Assembly (NCBI RefSeq): GCF_004745525.1
Contig: NZ_RKLY01000007.1
Coordinates: 37,063-101,062 of the forward strand
DNA length: 64,000 nt
Source: Companilactobacillus suantsaicola
GTDB lineage: Bacteria; Bacillota; Bacilli; Lactobacillales; Lactobacillaceae
Direction of reading: 5' to 3'
The notes beneath the pieces are model-generated. The model worked only from the letters and a program-made list of their open reading frames with translations. It had not been told where the DNA came from and searched no databases. The position numbers and the translations under genes were made by a program. This document shows positions 9,484 through 18,246 of this stretch, piece after piece (position 1 is the stretch's first letter; every line of letters starts with the position of its first letter).

Positions 9484-10530
9484 TCAAGAATCATCATACC
9501 TTGAATAATAATCAATCAATCTCTTCGCTAATTCAACTCTGAATTCTCCAAGTAAACCAATCAATTGTGAATAATGCATGGTAGTCGGACCAAGTAAAGC
9601 AATTACTCCTTTACCATGATGTCCAACATCATAACTAGCGGTAATAATACTGTAATTCTTTAATGCATCACTCCCAAGTTCACTTCCCAAACGAACTTTA
9701 ATAGCATCGTCAGAAATGCTTGGATCCAATAACTTTCTTAAATCGGTACTTTGATTCATTAATGAGAATAGTGATTGGACTTGTGATAAATCATCATTAT
9801 TAGCATAATTTAAAAGATTCAATTGACCATCAACATAATATTTTTCCGAACCAGCCTTTTTGAATAATGTATCCATCATGTCCAAGAGACCATCAGTTGA
9901 ATACATGTAATCCGAAAGAATTGCTGGAACATCTGTATGCAACATCTTGATAACTTTTGGTAAAGGTTGTCCAACCAATTTATCATTAACAATATTAACG
10001 ATTTTTTCAATCAAAGAACTATCAAAGTCATCATCAATTGTATAAATATTATTTTCAACATTATTATCACTTGTGACAATGATTGCCATAAGTTGATGCG
10101 AGTTCAAAGGGACGATCCGAAATCCAGTTAATCGAATCGTGCTACTCTCTGGACCCAGCGTGATTGCTGTGTAACTAGTTAGATGAGATAAAATTTTGGC
10201 AGATTGTTCAATGATATCACCAATCTGATGATATGTTTTACCAAAATCTTCGTCAATTCTTTGTGCAATATCTTGCGGTACGCTAGTTGGCTGTACCAAG
10301 TGATCAAGATAATAGCGGTATCCCATTGCTGAAGGAATTCTTCCTGATGACAAGTGAGTTTTCTCGAGGTAACCCACTTCTTCAAGAACAGCCATTTCAT
10401 TTCTGATCGTTGCCGAACTGACATGGAAAGGTAATTGATTCATCAATGTTTTTGAACCAACCGGCTGGCCGGTATCTGTAAAAATGCGCACGACTTCTCT
10501 CAAGATTGCATCTTGACGTTGTGATAGCAT
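9484..10530 (-). CDS. hrcA: Heat-inducible transcription repressor HrcA
   Basis: A 348-residue repressor that binds CIRCE operators and controls class I heat-shock genes. Its activity depends on GroEL in other Firmicutes. An N-terminal winged helix (about 1-75; GQPVGSKTLMNQ and SSATIRNEMAVLEEVGYLEKTH) precedes a GAF-like domain and a dimerisation region (GVIALLGPTTMHY near the C-terminus). A frame could run to 10560, but that part overlaps the CIRCE operator. An AAGGAGG site lies just before the ATG at 10530, so the shorter start MLSQRQ is used. It heads the hrcA-grpE-dnaK-dnaJ operon and represses itself. Confidence 0.97.
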   Translation of the reverse strand: MLSQRQDAILREVVRIFTDTGQPVGSKTLMNQLPFHVSSATIRNEMAVLEEVGYLEKTHLSSGRIPSAMGYRYYLDHLVQPTSVPQDIAQRIDEDFGKTYHQIGDIIEQSAKILSHLTSYTAITLGPESSTIRLTGFRIVPLNSHQLMAIIVTSDNNVENNIYTIDDDFDSSLIEKIVNIVNDKLVGQPLPKVIKMLHTDVPAILSDYMYSTDGLLDMMDTLFKKAGSEKYYVDGQLNLLNYANNDDLSQVQSLFSLMNQSTDLRKLLDPSISDDAIKVRLGSELGSDALKNYSIITASYDVGHHGKGVIALLGPTTMHYSQLIGLLGEFRVELAKRLIDYYSRYDDS

Positions 10531-10546
10531 TATACCGTCCTCCTTT

Positions 10547-10573
10547 TTAGCACTATTCATACCTGAGTGCTAA
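10547..10573. promoter_or_regulatory. CIRCE operator (HrcA binding site)
   Basis: TTAGCACTA and GAGTGCTAA are separated by exactly 9 bases. The consensus is TTAGCACTC-N9-GAGTGCTAA, so only one base differs. It lies between the hrcA promoter and the chosen hrcA start codon, where HrcA would block the operon. Confidence 0.95.
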
Positions 10574-10581
10574 CAATGTAA

Positions 10582-10610
10582 AATATAACAATCTATCCTT
10601 ATGGTGTCAA
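10582..10610 (-). promoter_or_regulatory. Sigma-A promoter of the hrcA operon
   Basis: On the minus strand TTGACA and TATATT are separated by 17 bases, close to a consensus vegetative promoter. The CIRCE operator begins about 8 bases downstream of the -10, covering the expected transcription start. Confidence 0.85.
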
Positions 10611-10658
10611 GTCTGCAAGCTTATTTTTAGTATTTTAATGAAAATTTTTTACTAACTT

Positions 10659-10691
10659 AAAAAATTCATCTGCTAATGAGATGAATTTTTT
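10659..10691 (-). terminator. ribF terminator
   Basis: Arms AAAAAATTCATCT and AGATGAATTTTTT form a 13-bp perfect stem with a 7-base loop, with T-runs on either strand. It overlaps the ribF stop codon and ends the truB-ribF transcript. Confidence 0.9.
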
Positions 10692-11619
10692 ATTTTAAGT
10701 TATTCAAAGAATCATTTTTATCCTGCTTCAATTGGGCAATCAGACCTTCTACTCCAGCAAATTTTACTTCACCACGTAATCTTTTGACCCACTCTAAACG
10801 AATCTCTTGACCATAAATATCTTGATTAAAGTCAAAAATATTGGTTTCAACCGTAATGCCAGTATTTTCTTTAAAAGTAACGTTGTAACCAACTGAGGTC
10901 ATAGCTCCGTACCATTTACCGTCAACTTCAACTCTAGTTGTATAAACACCAATCCCAGGGAGTAATTGATCGTTTGAAACCGATAAATTGGCCGTCGGAA
11001 AACCAAGGGTTCGACCTCTTTGCAATCCGTGAATTACTGTACCTTGATTTTGATAACGATATCCCAAGAAACGATTAGCTGCTTCAATTTGTCCTTTTTG
11101 AATAAAGTCCTTGATTGCACTCGAACCAATTTTTCGATCATCGATCAACTGTTCTGGTACTGTGATTGTTTCAAACTTTTGACGACTGTATTTAGGCAAG
11201 TTTTGCATATTTGCGACATCTTTTTTTCCGTAGGTATAGTCAAATCCGGCCACGACAAACTTTGCCTGTAAATCAATCATGTATTGATCAACGAACTCTT
11301 GTGGCTTCAATTGGGCAAAATCTTGACTAAACTCGACAAAGTACAAAGCATCGACTCCTAAATTTTGAACTAGTTCAGCTTTACGTTGGGTTGTCGATAA
11401 GTATTTATAATTTTTTTCATGTTGATAAACCGTCCGTGGTGAACGATCAAAGGTTAGCAAAACTGATTTCAAACCTTGTTCTTTGGCTAACTCTACCCCG
11501 GTTTTAATCACTTTTTGATGACCTAAATGGACACCATCAAAAAAGCCCATAATTAATACGATTTTTTCTTTAGGTCTGTCCTTAACACTTAACGGATGTT
11601 TGACATTAATAATCTGCAT
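10690..11619 (-). CDS. ribF: Bifunctional riboflavin kinase / FAD synthetase
   Basis: A 309-residue enzyme making FMN from riboflavin plus ATP and then FAD from FMN plus ATP. The N-terminal nucleotidyltransferase domain has MGFFDGVHLGHQKVI (about 25-39) and the IGSSAIKDFIQKG segment (about 155-167). The C-terminal kinase domain has GLQRGRTLGFPTANL (about 197-211) and VETNIFDFNQDIYG. Both activities appear intact. It follows truB by 13 bases, the order found in Bacillus, and shares its transcript. Confidence 0.97.
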   Translation of the reverse strand: MQIINVKHPLSVKDRPKEKIVLIMGFFDGVHLGHQKVIKTGVELAKEQGLKSVLLTFDRSPRTVYQHEKNYKYLSTTQRKAELVQNLGVDALYFVEFSQDFAQLKPQEFVDQYMIDLQAKFVVAGFDYTYGKKDVANMQNLPKYSRQKFETITVPEQLIDDRKIGSSAIKDFIQKGQIEAANRFLGYRYQNQGTVIHGLQRGRTLGFPTANLSVSNDQLLPGIGVYTTRVEVDGKWYGAMTSVGYNVTFKENTGITVETNIFDFNQDIYGQEIRLEWVKRLRGEVKFAGVEGLIAQLKQDKNDSLNNLK

Positions 11620-11632
11620 TTTTAAATCTCTT

Positions 11633-12535
11633 TTATTTATTATTTAATAACATTAAATTAGGAATCCACATACCCCGTATTTTATCATACTTATAAATTG
11701 CTTTGGTAACGCCGTCACGAAGTACCCGCAACTGTTTAGATTCATCTAGTCCTTTAAGCTCTAAGAAGCCTCCATGAAGGACTCTGACTTCCCATTCCTC
11801 ATCAGTTAACTCGTGACTCGGAACATCCTGTAGTACCTCGTCGATCGACTTTAGAAAACTATGATCATTTTGATCCAACATTTGTTCGATTTCACCAATG
11901 GTAAAAGTTTCTTCAATTCTGAATCCTGCACTCTTAACCCGAGTTAATTGCGACATAAAGGCCGGCAGTCCTAACATTCTTCCAAATTCGACCGCTAACG
12001 TTCTAACGTAGGTTCCTTTTGAACATTTAACGTGAAATTTGATTTTTTGATAGCCATTAGCGAAAGTTGGTTCATCCATAATATGAAAATCGTAAATGTG
12101 AATCTGTCTTTGTGGTCTTTCAACTTCAATCCCAGCTCGAGCATACTCGTACAACTTTTTGCCATTCACACGTACTGCCGAAAACATCGGTGGTATTTGA
12201 GTCAGTTCACCAGTCATTTTTTGGAAAATCTCATTTAGTTCTGAAACCTCAAAGGCTTTCTCCAACTTCTTTTCTTCAACCGTTTCACCTTCTCGGTCTT
12301 CAGTCGTGGTTGACTTGCCTAAAGTGATTTCGCCTTCATATTCCTTCGGTGAGCCAGTCAAAGTATTAACCAACTTGGTAGCTTGACCAACACAAATTGG
12401 TAAAACACCATTCACTAATGGATCTAAAGTTCCAGTGTGACCAATCTTTCTCGTATGTAAAATTTTGCGTAATTTATAAACGTAATCAGAACTAGTTTGT
12501 CCAATTTCTTTATTTAATGGAATAACTCCGTCCAT
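11633..12535 (-). CDS. truB: tRNA pseudouridine-55 synthase TruB
   Basis: A 300-residue enzyme forming pseudouridine 55 in the T-loop of tRNAs. The N-terminal NKEIGQTSSDYV (motif I) and GHTGTLDPLVNGVLP hold the catalytic Asp of GTLDP (about residue 39). KCSKGTYVRTLAVEFG is the conserved C-terminal catalytic segment, followed by a small PUA-like tail. The start at 12535 (MDGVIPLNK) is chosen because GAGG lies six bases upstream. A frame four codons longer has no better site. It is separated from rbfA by a strong terminator, so it needs its own promoter in 12536-12600, where I see no good match. Confidence 0.96.
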   Translation of the reverse strand: MDGVIPLNKEIGQTSSDYVYKLRKILHTRKIGHTGTLDPLVNGVLPICVGQATKLVNTLTGSPKEYEGEITLGKSTTTEDREGETVEEKKLEKAFEVSELNEIFQKMTGELTQIPPMFSAVRVNGKKLYEYARAGIEVERPQRQIHIYDFHIMDEPTFANGYQKIKFHVKCSKGTYVRTLAVEFGRMLGLPAFMSQLTRVKSAGFRIEETFTIGEIEQMLDQNDHSFLKSIDEVLQDVPSHELTDEEWEVRVLHGGFLELKGLDESKQLRVLRDGVTKAIYKYDKIRGMWIPNLMLLNNK

Positions 12536-12600
12536 AATAATCCTCATCTCTAAAATATCATTAAGAATAATTCTACTAGTCTTTTTGTCGAATAGAAAGC

Positions 12601-12638
12601 AAAAAAAAATAGGAAAATCCGAATGGATTTTCCTATTT
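12601..12638 (-). terminator. rbfA terminator
   Basis: Arms AAATAGGAAAATCC and GGATTTTCCTATTT form a perfect 14-bp stem with a GAAT loop, followed on the minus strand by nine T residues. It ends the rimP-to-rbfA operon. Confidence 0.95.
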
Positions 12639-12640
12639 GC

Positions 12641-13000
12641 TTAACGATTTGCTTCGTCCTGATGCAATTTAGCAATCAATTTATCAATCTTTTCACCATA
12701 GCGAACAGATTGATCTTGCTTAAATTCCAATTCAGGAACTTTATAAAGTGTTAACTTTTGACCTAGTTCACGACGAATTAAGCCTTTAGCTTTGTCTAAT
12801 CCAGCTTGAGTCTTTTCAACGTCACTAGCTTTTTCAGAAAGAATACTGAAATAAATCGTAGCTTGTTGCAAGTCTCCAGTCATTTCGACTCCTGTGACTG
12901 TTACGCCTTGTACACGTGGGTCACGCACACGCTTTAAAAGAATATCGTTAACTTCTTTTTGAATCTCTTGTTCAACTCGACCAATTCGATGTTTTACCAT
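12641..13000 (-). CDS. rbfA: Ribosome-binding factor A
   Basis: A 119-residue KH-type (KOW-less) 30S maturation factor that helps process the 5' end of 16S rRNA and supports growth in the cold. The conserved HRIGRVEQEIQKEVNDIL start and VRDPRVQGVTVTGVEMTGDLQQATIYF core are present, with LGQKLTLYKVPELEF and the DQSVRYGEKI tail. Length is normal. It is 10 bases after infB and last in the nusA operon. Confidence 0.97.
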   Translation of the reverse strand: MVKHRIGRVEQEIQKEVNDILLKRVRDPRVQGVTVTGVEMTGDLQQATIYFSILSEKASDVEKTQAGLDKAKGLIRRELGQKLTLYKVPELEFKQDQSVRYGEKIDKLIAKLHQDEANR

Positions 13001-13009
13001 ATTCTCCTC

Positions 13010-15808
13010 CTATTTAACTGGAACTTCTTCCATTACATAGGCTTCAATTTCATCACCAATCTTGATGTCATTGTAGTTCTCGATTGTGATACCACATTCG
13101 AATCCAGAACCAACTTCTTTGACATCATCCTTGAAACGTTTAAGTGAAGCTAATTTACCTTCAGTAATAACGATGCCATCTCTGATAAGTCTAACACCAC
13201 TATCACGTTGAATCTTACCACTATTGACATAGCAACCAGCAATTGTACCAATCTTAGAAACGTTGTATGTTTCACGGACTGTCAAGTTACCAATAACTTT
13301 TTCTTCATAAACTGGTTCTAGCATACCCTTCATGGCAGCTTCAATTTCATCGATAGCCTTGTAAATGACACGGTGAAGTCTGATATCAACATTTTCATCC
13401 TTAGCTTGTACTTTAGCTTGAGCAGTTGGACGAACATTAAATCCAATGATGATAGCGTTACTTGCTGCAGCAAGGTTAACATCACTTTCAGTAATAGCAC
13501 CAACAGCAGAATGGATGATATTGACACGAACACCCTTAACTTCGATCTTCTTCAAACTTCCGGCAATGGCTTCAGCAGAACCTTGTACATCGGCCTTAAT
13601 AATAACGTCAACTTGCTTGAGTTCTCCTTCTTTCATTGTCTCAAATAAGTTATCAAGTGTAACTGGGTTAGTGTTTTGACGTTCCTTTTGAAGGGCACGA
13701 CTAGCACGTTCCTCACCAGCAGCACGAGCTGTCTTTTCATCATCGAAGACAACAAACTTATCAGCTGATTCAGGGACTTCGTTTAGACCAGTAATTTCAA
13801 CTGGTTCTGAAGGTTTAGCATTCTTGATTTCTTTACCGTTGTAGTTTGTCATTGTTCTAACACGACCAAAGGTATTACCAACAACGATTGGATCACCGAC
13901 ATGCAATGTACCTTGTTGTACCAATAGTGATGCAACTGGTCCACGGCCTTTATCCAACTTAGCTTCAATAACTGTACCAACAGCTTTTTGCTTAGGATTT
14001 GCTTTAAGTTCCAAAACATCAGATTCCAAAAGAACCATTTCGAGCAATTCGTCGATGTTTGTACCCATCTTAGCTGAAATATTAACGAAGATAGTATCCC
14101 CACCATAATCTTCTGGTACAAGATCATACTTCATTAATTCTTCAGTAACATGTTGTGGGTTAGCACCTGGCTTATCGATCTTATTGATAGCTACGATAAT
14201 TGGGTCATTTGCGGCCTTAGCATGGTTGATAGCTTCAACTGTCTGTGGCATAACACCATCATCAGCAGCTACAACCAAGATAACGATATCAGTAATATCA
14301 GCACCACGAGCACGCATGTTAGTAAAGGCAGCATGTCCTGGAGTATCCAAGAATGTAATCAATCTGTCCTTTAGACGAACTTGATAAGCACCAATATGTT
14401 GTGTGATACCACCTGCTTCACCGGCAGTAACATGAGTATGTCTCAAATGATCAAGTAAGGTTGTCTTACCATGATCAACGTGTCCCATGATAGTAACTAC
14501 TGGTGGGCGAGTTTCAAGATTATCAGTTGTATTAACTTCTGTTTCGAAGTACTTGTCAATATCGGCAACATCTTCTTGAACTTTTTCTTGAGCTTTAATG
14601 CCGTAATCTTCAGCTAATAATTCAATTGTATCCTTATCCAAAGACTTGTTTTGATTGATCATAATACCAAGCATAAACAACTTCTTAACGATTTCGGCTG
14701 GTTCTCTATGAATCAACTTACCAATGTCTTGAGCGTTCATACCAACTGTGTAAACAAGTGTTTCTGGTAATGGACGTTCCTTTCTTTGTGGCATTGGCTT
14801 CTTAGGTTCAGTACGTTGTCTTTGTTGACGCTTGCGTTCCTTCTTCTTCTTACGACTTCCGAATGGATTAGCAAGGTTTTGCTTGTGACCAAAGTCACGG
14901 TTGTTATTAGTAGGTTTTGACTTCTTGTACTCTGGCTTTGGAACTTCAACAGGTTTCATTGTTGCTTTTGGAGTGGCTTTAGCCTTAGCAGCAATGTTGT
15001 TGTTATTGTTATTGGGTTTTCTGTTTTGAGAATTGTTGTTACGGTTATCGTTGTTATGGTTGTTATTGTTCTTATAACGATTTTCGTTATTGTTAGGACG
15101 GTGATTGTTCTTATGGTTATTATTGTTTTCACCATTGCGATTGTTGTGGTTGTTATTTCTAGTTGGGTGACTAGGAATACGACTAGCATCTTGAATATTC
15201 GTCTTAAATTGTTCTAGATACTTATTACCTGCACTTTGTCTTGGACGTGGAGCTTGACCTTGGACAGTAGAACGATCACGTCTATTGTTGTTTCTATTTC
15301 TGTTATCACGATTTTGAGAATTGCGATTGTCGCGACGATTCTCATTGTTGTGATTATTGTGGTTGCTATTGTTATTGTTGCGATTGTTAGTATTGCCACT
15401 ATTATTACTATTGTTGTTAGGGCGGTGATTGTTGCTGTTTGGACGATTACCATTGGAGTTGTGGTTGTTGTTACGACGGTCAAAGTGACCTTTACCCTTA
15501 TTAGTATCTCTTCTTACAGCGGTGATCTTAATTTTTGTTTTGTGATCACCTGAATTGTGATTACCATTTTCACGTTTCTCACCACTATTTTGTGAATGAT
15601 TACTTTGTGATTGGTTTTTGTTTGGTGTTGAAGGCTTACTTGGCTTCTTTGCACCCTTTAAATTACTTACGATTTTCTTTTCAGCATTCTCATCTACTGA
15701 TGACATATGATTCTTCACATCCACACCCAATTTTGCGGCGGCATCAAGAACTACTTGATTTTCAACACCGTTTTCTTTTGCAATAGTATAAATTCTCTTT
15801 TTGACCAT
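13010..15808 (-). CDS. infB: Translation initiation factor IF-2
   Basis: A 932-residue GTPase that brings fMet-tRNA to the 30S P site and promotes subunit joining. An N-terminal IF2N domain ([18 protein letters not shown]) is followed by a low-complexity region at about 70-290 made mostly of Asn, His, Arg and Ser. Next come a second IF2N domain and the G domain from about 435 ([33 protein letters not shown]). The beta-barrel and C2 fMet-tRNA-binding domains follow ([18 protein letters not shown]). The Asn-rich tract makes it clearly longer than Bacillus IF2. It lies in the canonical nusA-ylxR-ylxQ-infB-rbfA order. Open frames opposite the Asn-rich part are artefacts of its codon bias. Confidence 0.98.
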   Translation of the reverse strand: MVKKRIYTIAKENGVENQVVLDAAAKLGVDVKNHMSSVDENAEKKIVSNLKGAKKPSKPSTPNKNQSQSNHSQNSGEKRENGNHNSGDHKTKIKITAVRRDTNKGKGHFDRRNNNHNSNGNRPNSNNHRPNNNSNNSGNTNNRNNNNSNHNNHNNENRRDNRNSQNRDNRNRNNNRRDRSTVQGQAPRPRQSAGNKYLEQFKTNIQDASRIPSHPTRNNNHNNRNGENNNNHKNNHRPNNNENRYKNNNNHNNDNRNNNSQNRKPNNNNNNIAAKAKATPKATMKPVEVPKPEYKKSKPTNNNRDFGHKQNLANPFGSRKKKKERKRQQRQRTEPKKPMPQRKERPLPETLVYTVGMNAQDIGKLIHREPAEIVKKLFMLGIMINQNKSLDKDTIELLAEDYGIKAQEKVQEDVADIDKYFETEVNTTDNLETRPPVVTIMGHVDHGKTTLLDHLRHTHVTAGEAGGITQHIGAYQVRLKDRLITFLDTPGHAAFTNMRARGADITDIVILVVAADDGVMPQTVEAINHAKAANDPIIVAINKIDKPGANPQHVTEELMKYDLVPEDYGGDTIFVNISAKMGTNIDELLEMVLLESDVLELKANPKQKAVGTVIEAKLDKGRGPVASLLVQQGTLHVGDPIVVGNTFGRVRTMTNYNGKEIKNAKPSEPVEITGLNEVPESADKFVVFDDEKTARAAGEERASRALQKERQNTNPVTLDNLFETMKEGELKQVDVIIKADVQGSAEAIAGSLKKIEVKGVRVNIIHSAVGAITESDVNLAAASNAIIIGFNVRPTAQAKVQAKDENVDIRLHRVIYKAIDEIEAAMKGMLEPVYEEKVIGNLTVRETYNVSKIGTIAGCYVNSGKIQRDSGVRLIRDGIVITEGKLASLKRFKDDVKEVGSGFECGITIENYNDIKIGDEIEAYVMEEVPVK

Positions 15809-15821
15809 CCTATCACTCTCC

Positions 15822-16118
15822 TTAATTGTCCATAATTTCTTCTAACCTTTTAGCAAATCCAAAATCTGTTATTCCCATAACTTTTCTGTCTTTTCCTATA
15901 GCCATTTTTAATGAATTACTACTTATCGTATCTATCACTGGTACATTATAATAGTTTGCCTTATTGTGCAAATCTTTTTTAGTTCTTGGACTGCAGTCTT
16001 CGGCCATAATAACCAGTTTGATTTTTCCGGAACGCACTCCATTAAGTGTTAAGTCAGTCCCACTAATATATTTGCCAGCTCGAACAGCTAAGCCTAATAA
16101 ATTTAAAAATGATTCCAT
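15822..16118 (-). CDS. ylxQ: L7Ae-family ribosomal protein YlxQ
   Basis: A 98-residue small RNA-binding protein of the L7Ae/L30e/S12e/Gadd45 family. Conserved elements are the [15 protein letters not shown] start, [18 protein letters not shown] in the middle (kink-turn-binding region) and [16 protein letters not shown] near the end. Its exact job is not settled. The position between ylxR and infB is highly conserved in Firmicutes and suggests a role linked to ribosomes or translation. It is 14 bases from infB and 4 bases from ylxR. Confidence 0.9.
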   Translation of the reverse strand: MESFLNLLGLAVRAGKYISGTDLTLNGVRSGKIKLVIMAEDCSPRTKKDLHNKANYYNVPVIDTISSNSLKMAIGKDRKVMGITDFGFAKRLEEIMDN

Positions 16119-16121
16119 TAA

Positions 16122-16439
16122 TTAATGTTTCTTTCCTAGATCTCCAAAAAGATCCATTCTTGCCTTTTGATGATCAACAAATTCAAATAGTTCATCATAA
16201 AAGTTTTCTGGTACTGCATGAGAAAATACTTTCTCAAGTGATTTCTTAGATTTTGCAGTTTTAACGGCTTCAGGATCTAGACCGACATAAGCACCACGTC
16301 CGGGCTTCTTGCCAGTTGGATCAATTGAAATATTACCTTCTTTGTCTTTAACGATCCGAACCATTTCTCTTTTTGGATACATCTTATTCGTTAAAATATC
16401 TTTACGCATAGGTATCTTACGAGTTGCCAAATCTATCAC
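16122..16439 (-). CDS. ylxR: YlxR-family RNA-binding protein (RnpM type)
   Basis: A 105-residue DUF448 protein. The conserved RKIPMRKDILTNKMYPKREMVRIV start and the DPTGKKPGRGAYV motif (residues about 47-59), which forms the RNA-binding surface, are present. Members have been reported to bind and modulate RNase P, and this role is inferred here from family only. A Cys common at the RKC position of many homologues is Asp here. The C-terminus is longer than in Bacillus, with an acidic/basic tail. It lies 3 bases after nusA, implying coupled translation. Confidence 0.9.
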   Translation of the reverse strand: MIDLATRKIPMRKDILTNKMYPKREMVRIVKDKEGNISIDPTGKKPGRGAYVGLDPEAVKTAKSKKSLEKVFSHAVPENFYDELFEFVDHQKARMDLFGDLGKKH

Positions 16440-16441
16440 CC

Positions 16442-17644
16442 CTATTCTTGTGATGTATTGTCGTCACCATTGTCGTCATCATCTTGGATGTCGTCAGCGG
16501 GATTATGTGCATCATCTGCATTGGCAGCATTTTCTCTAGTCTTATCGATATCGATCTTGCCACTTTCAACGTCTTCAATATCAACATCTTGGTCACTGTC
16601 ATCAACGAATTCAACTTGTGATTCTGGTTTGATGTCAATCTTATAGCCAGTCAATTTGGCTGCTAAACGAGCATTTTGACCCTTTTTACCAATTGCTAAT
16701 GACAAGTGATAGTCAGGCACGATTACAATACATTGTTTCTTATCATTTTCATCGAATTGAACAGCAATCACTTCAGCTGGATTCAAAGCATTGGCGATGA
16801 AGTCAACTGGATCATCGACATAAGGAACAACATCGATATTTTCACCATTTAATTCATCCACAACGGCTTGAACACGAGCACCCTTTGGTCCAACACAAGT
16901 TCCAACAGGATCAACATCAGGGTTATCTGATTTAACGGCAATCTTAGTTCTATCTCCAGCTTCACGAGCAATCGAGACGATTTCTACAGTTCCATCATAT
17001 ATTTCTGGGACTTCTTGTTCAAATAAACGTTTGACCAAACCTGGATCAGTTCTAGAAACGAATACTTGTGGGCCTTTAGTAGCATTTTCCACTTTTGTTA
17101 CATACACACGAATTCTGTCGCGTGAATTGTAAACTTCGCCAGGCATCTGATCATTTTTTGACATAACAGCTTCGATTTTACCAAAATTGATATAGACGTA
17201 GCGATTGTCAGAACGTTCAACTGTTCCTTGAATAATTTCATGCTCATATTGACTATATTCATTGTAAATAATGTCACGTTCAGCTTCACGAACACGTTGC
17301 ATGATTACTTGCTTAGCTGTTTGAGCAGCAATCCGACCGAAATCTTTTGGTGTGACCTCTTCTTTAATGTGATCACCGATTTCATAACCCTTACTCTTCT
17401 TTTGTGCATCTTCCAAACTAACTTCTAAACGTTCATCAGCGATTTCTTCAACTACTTCTTTAACTGCATAAACATGTATATTACCCTTTTTTGCGTCAAA
17501 TTCAACATCAACGTTTTGAGCTTGGTTATAATTTCTCTTATAAGCAGCTACTAGAGCAGCTTCCAATGATTCAATAACATATTCTTTCTTGATACCTTTT
17601 TCTTTTTCAAGTGCATCAAGTGCTTCAACCATTTCTTTACTCAT
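16442..17644 (-). CDS. nusA: Transcription termination/antitermination factor NusA
   Basis: A 400-residue RNA-polymerase-bound factor affecting pausing, termination and folding of nascent RNA. The order is an N-terminal polymerase-binding domain (SKEMVEALDALEKEKG), an S1 domain (about 135-200; GTVERSDNRYVYINFGKIEAV), and two KH domains (GARVQAVVDELNGENIDVV and LAIGKKGQNARLAAKLTG). An acidic Asp-rich tail ends it (DDIQDDDDNGDDNTSQE). The start at 17644 has AAGGAGA seven bases upstream. A frame 17 codons longer would overlap rimP and lacks a site. It is the second gene of the rimP operon. Confidence 0.97.
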   Translation of the reverse strand: MSKEMVEALDALEKEKGIKKEYVIESLEAALVAAYKRNYNQAQNVDVEFDAKKGNIHVYAVKEVVEEIADERLEVSLEDAQKKSKGYEIGDHIKEEVTPKDFGRIAAQTAKQVIMQRVREAERDIIYNEYSQYEHEIIQGTVERSDNRYVYINFGKIEAVMSKNDQMPGEVYNSRDRIRVYVTKVENATKGPQVFVSRTDPGLVKRLFEQEVPEIYDGTVEIVSIAREAGDRTKIAVKSDNPDVDPVGTCVGPKGARVQAVVDELNGENIDVVPYVDDPVDFIANALNPAEVIAVQFDENDKKQCIVIVPDYHLSLAIGKKGQNARLAAKLTGYKIDIKPESQVEFVDDSDQDVDIEDVESGKIDIDKTRENAANADDAHNPADDIQDDDDNGDDNTSQE

Positions 17645-17654
17645 GATTTTCTCC

Positions 17655-18122
17655 TTAGAATTCGATTGCAAGTCTGATCTTAGCGATGTTGTCACGACTA
17701 ATCTCTACTTGTTTCTTTAAATTCTTAACTTTTACATTTAAAGTTATCTTCGCATCTGTTACTTCTAATAAGGTTCCTTCAAAAGCTTTTTGACCATCTT
17801 GTTTTTGATAGAGTGATACGTGTACGTAGTCATCAACATAATCTAAAAGAGACTCATCGTTTTTTAAGGGGCGCTCTGCACCTGGAGATGAAACTTCCAG
17901 GTAATATGCAGGTTCAATTGGATTCAATTCATCCAACTTTTCACCATATTCCTCACTAATAAGCGCGCAATCATCGATGCTGATTCCGCCCTTCTTATCC
18001 GCATAAACTCTCAAATACCAATCTCCACGTTCGTGTACAAATTCAAGATCAACTAAAAAGAAATCATGTTGATCCAAGATTGGCTGTAAAATGGCTTTTA
18101 ATTCTTCAACTTTTGTATCCAA
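17655..18122 (-). CDS. rimP: Ribosome maturation factor RimP
   Basis: A 155-residue protein needed for 30S assembly, acting with S12. Conserved segments are FFLVDLEFVHERGDWYLRVYADKKGGISIDDC, LNPIEPAYYLEVSSPGAERPL (the SSPGxxRPL hallmark) and a C-terminal Sm-like domain. The start is uncertain. An ATG at 18128 is only one base from GGAGG, while a TTG at 18122 is seven bases from it, so TTG is preferred here. Frames reaching 18164 run through the polC terminator. It is first in the nusA-infB operon. Confidence 0.92.
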   Translation of the reverse strand: MDTKVEELKAILQPILDQHDFFLVDLEFVHERGDWYLRVYADKKGGISIDDCALISEEYGEKLDELNPIEPAYYLEVSSPGAERPLKNDESLLDYVDDYVHVSLYQKQDGQKAFEGTLLEVTDAKITLNVKVKNLKKQVEISRDNIAKIRLAIEF

Positions 18123-18148
18123 GGACATTCCTCCAAAGTAATCGGCAA

Positions 18149-18176
18149 TAAAAAGAGTGAGCATTTCTGCTCACTC
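18149..18176 (-). terminator. polC terminator
   Basis: GAGTGAGCA and TGCTCACTC form a perfect 9-bp stem with a TTTC/GAAA loop, followed by TTTTTAT on the minus strand. It lies only about 20-30 bases before the rimP start, leaving no room for a complete promoter between them. Confidence 0.9.
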
Positions 18177-18246
18177 ATTAATCAGTAATTAACTAGTAGT
18201 TAATTTAACATATTTTAACTATTAAAGCAACTTATAACAACCATAC

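Noticed and set aside
10531..10560. Longer HrcA start at 10560
   Set aside because: It would place coding sequence over the CIRCE operator, while AAGGAGG directly precedes the ATG at 10530.
15026..15553. Open frames rich in Val/Ile or Thr/Ile opposite or shifted against infB
   Set aside because: They arise from the Asn-codon-rich tract read in other frames. Composition is monotonous and no start signal is present.
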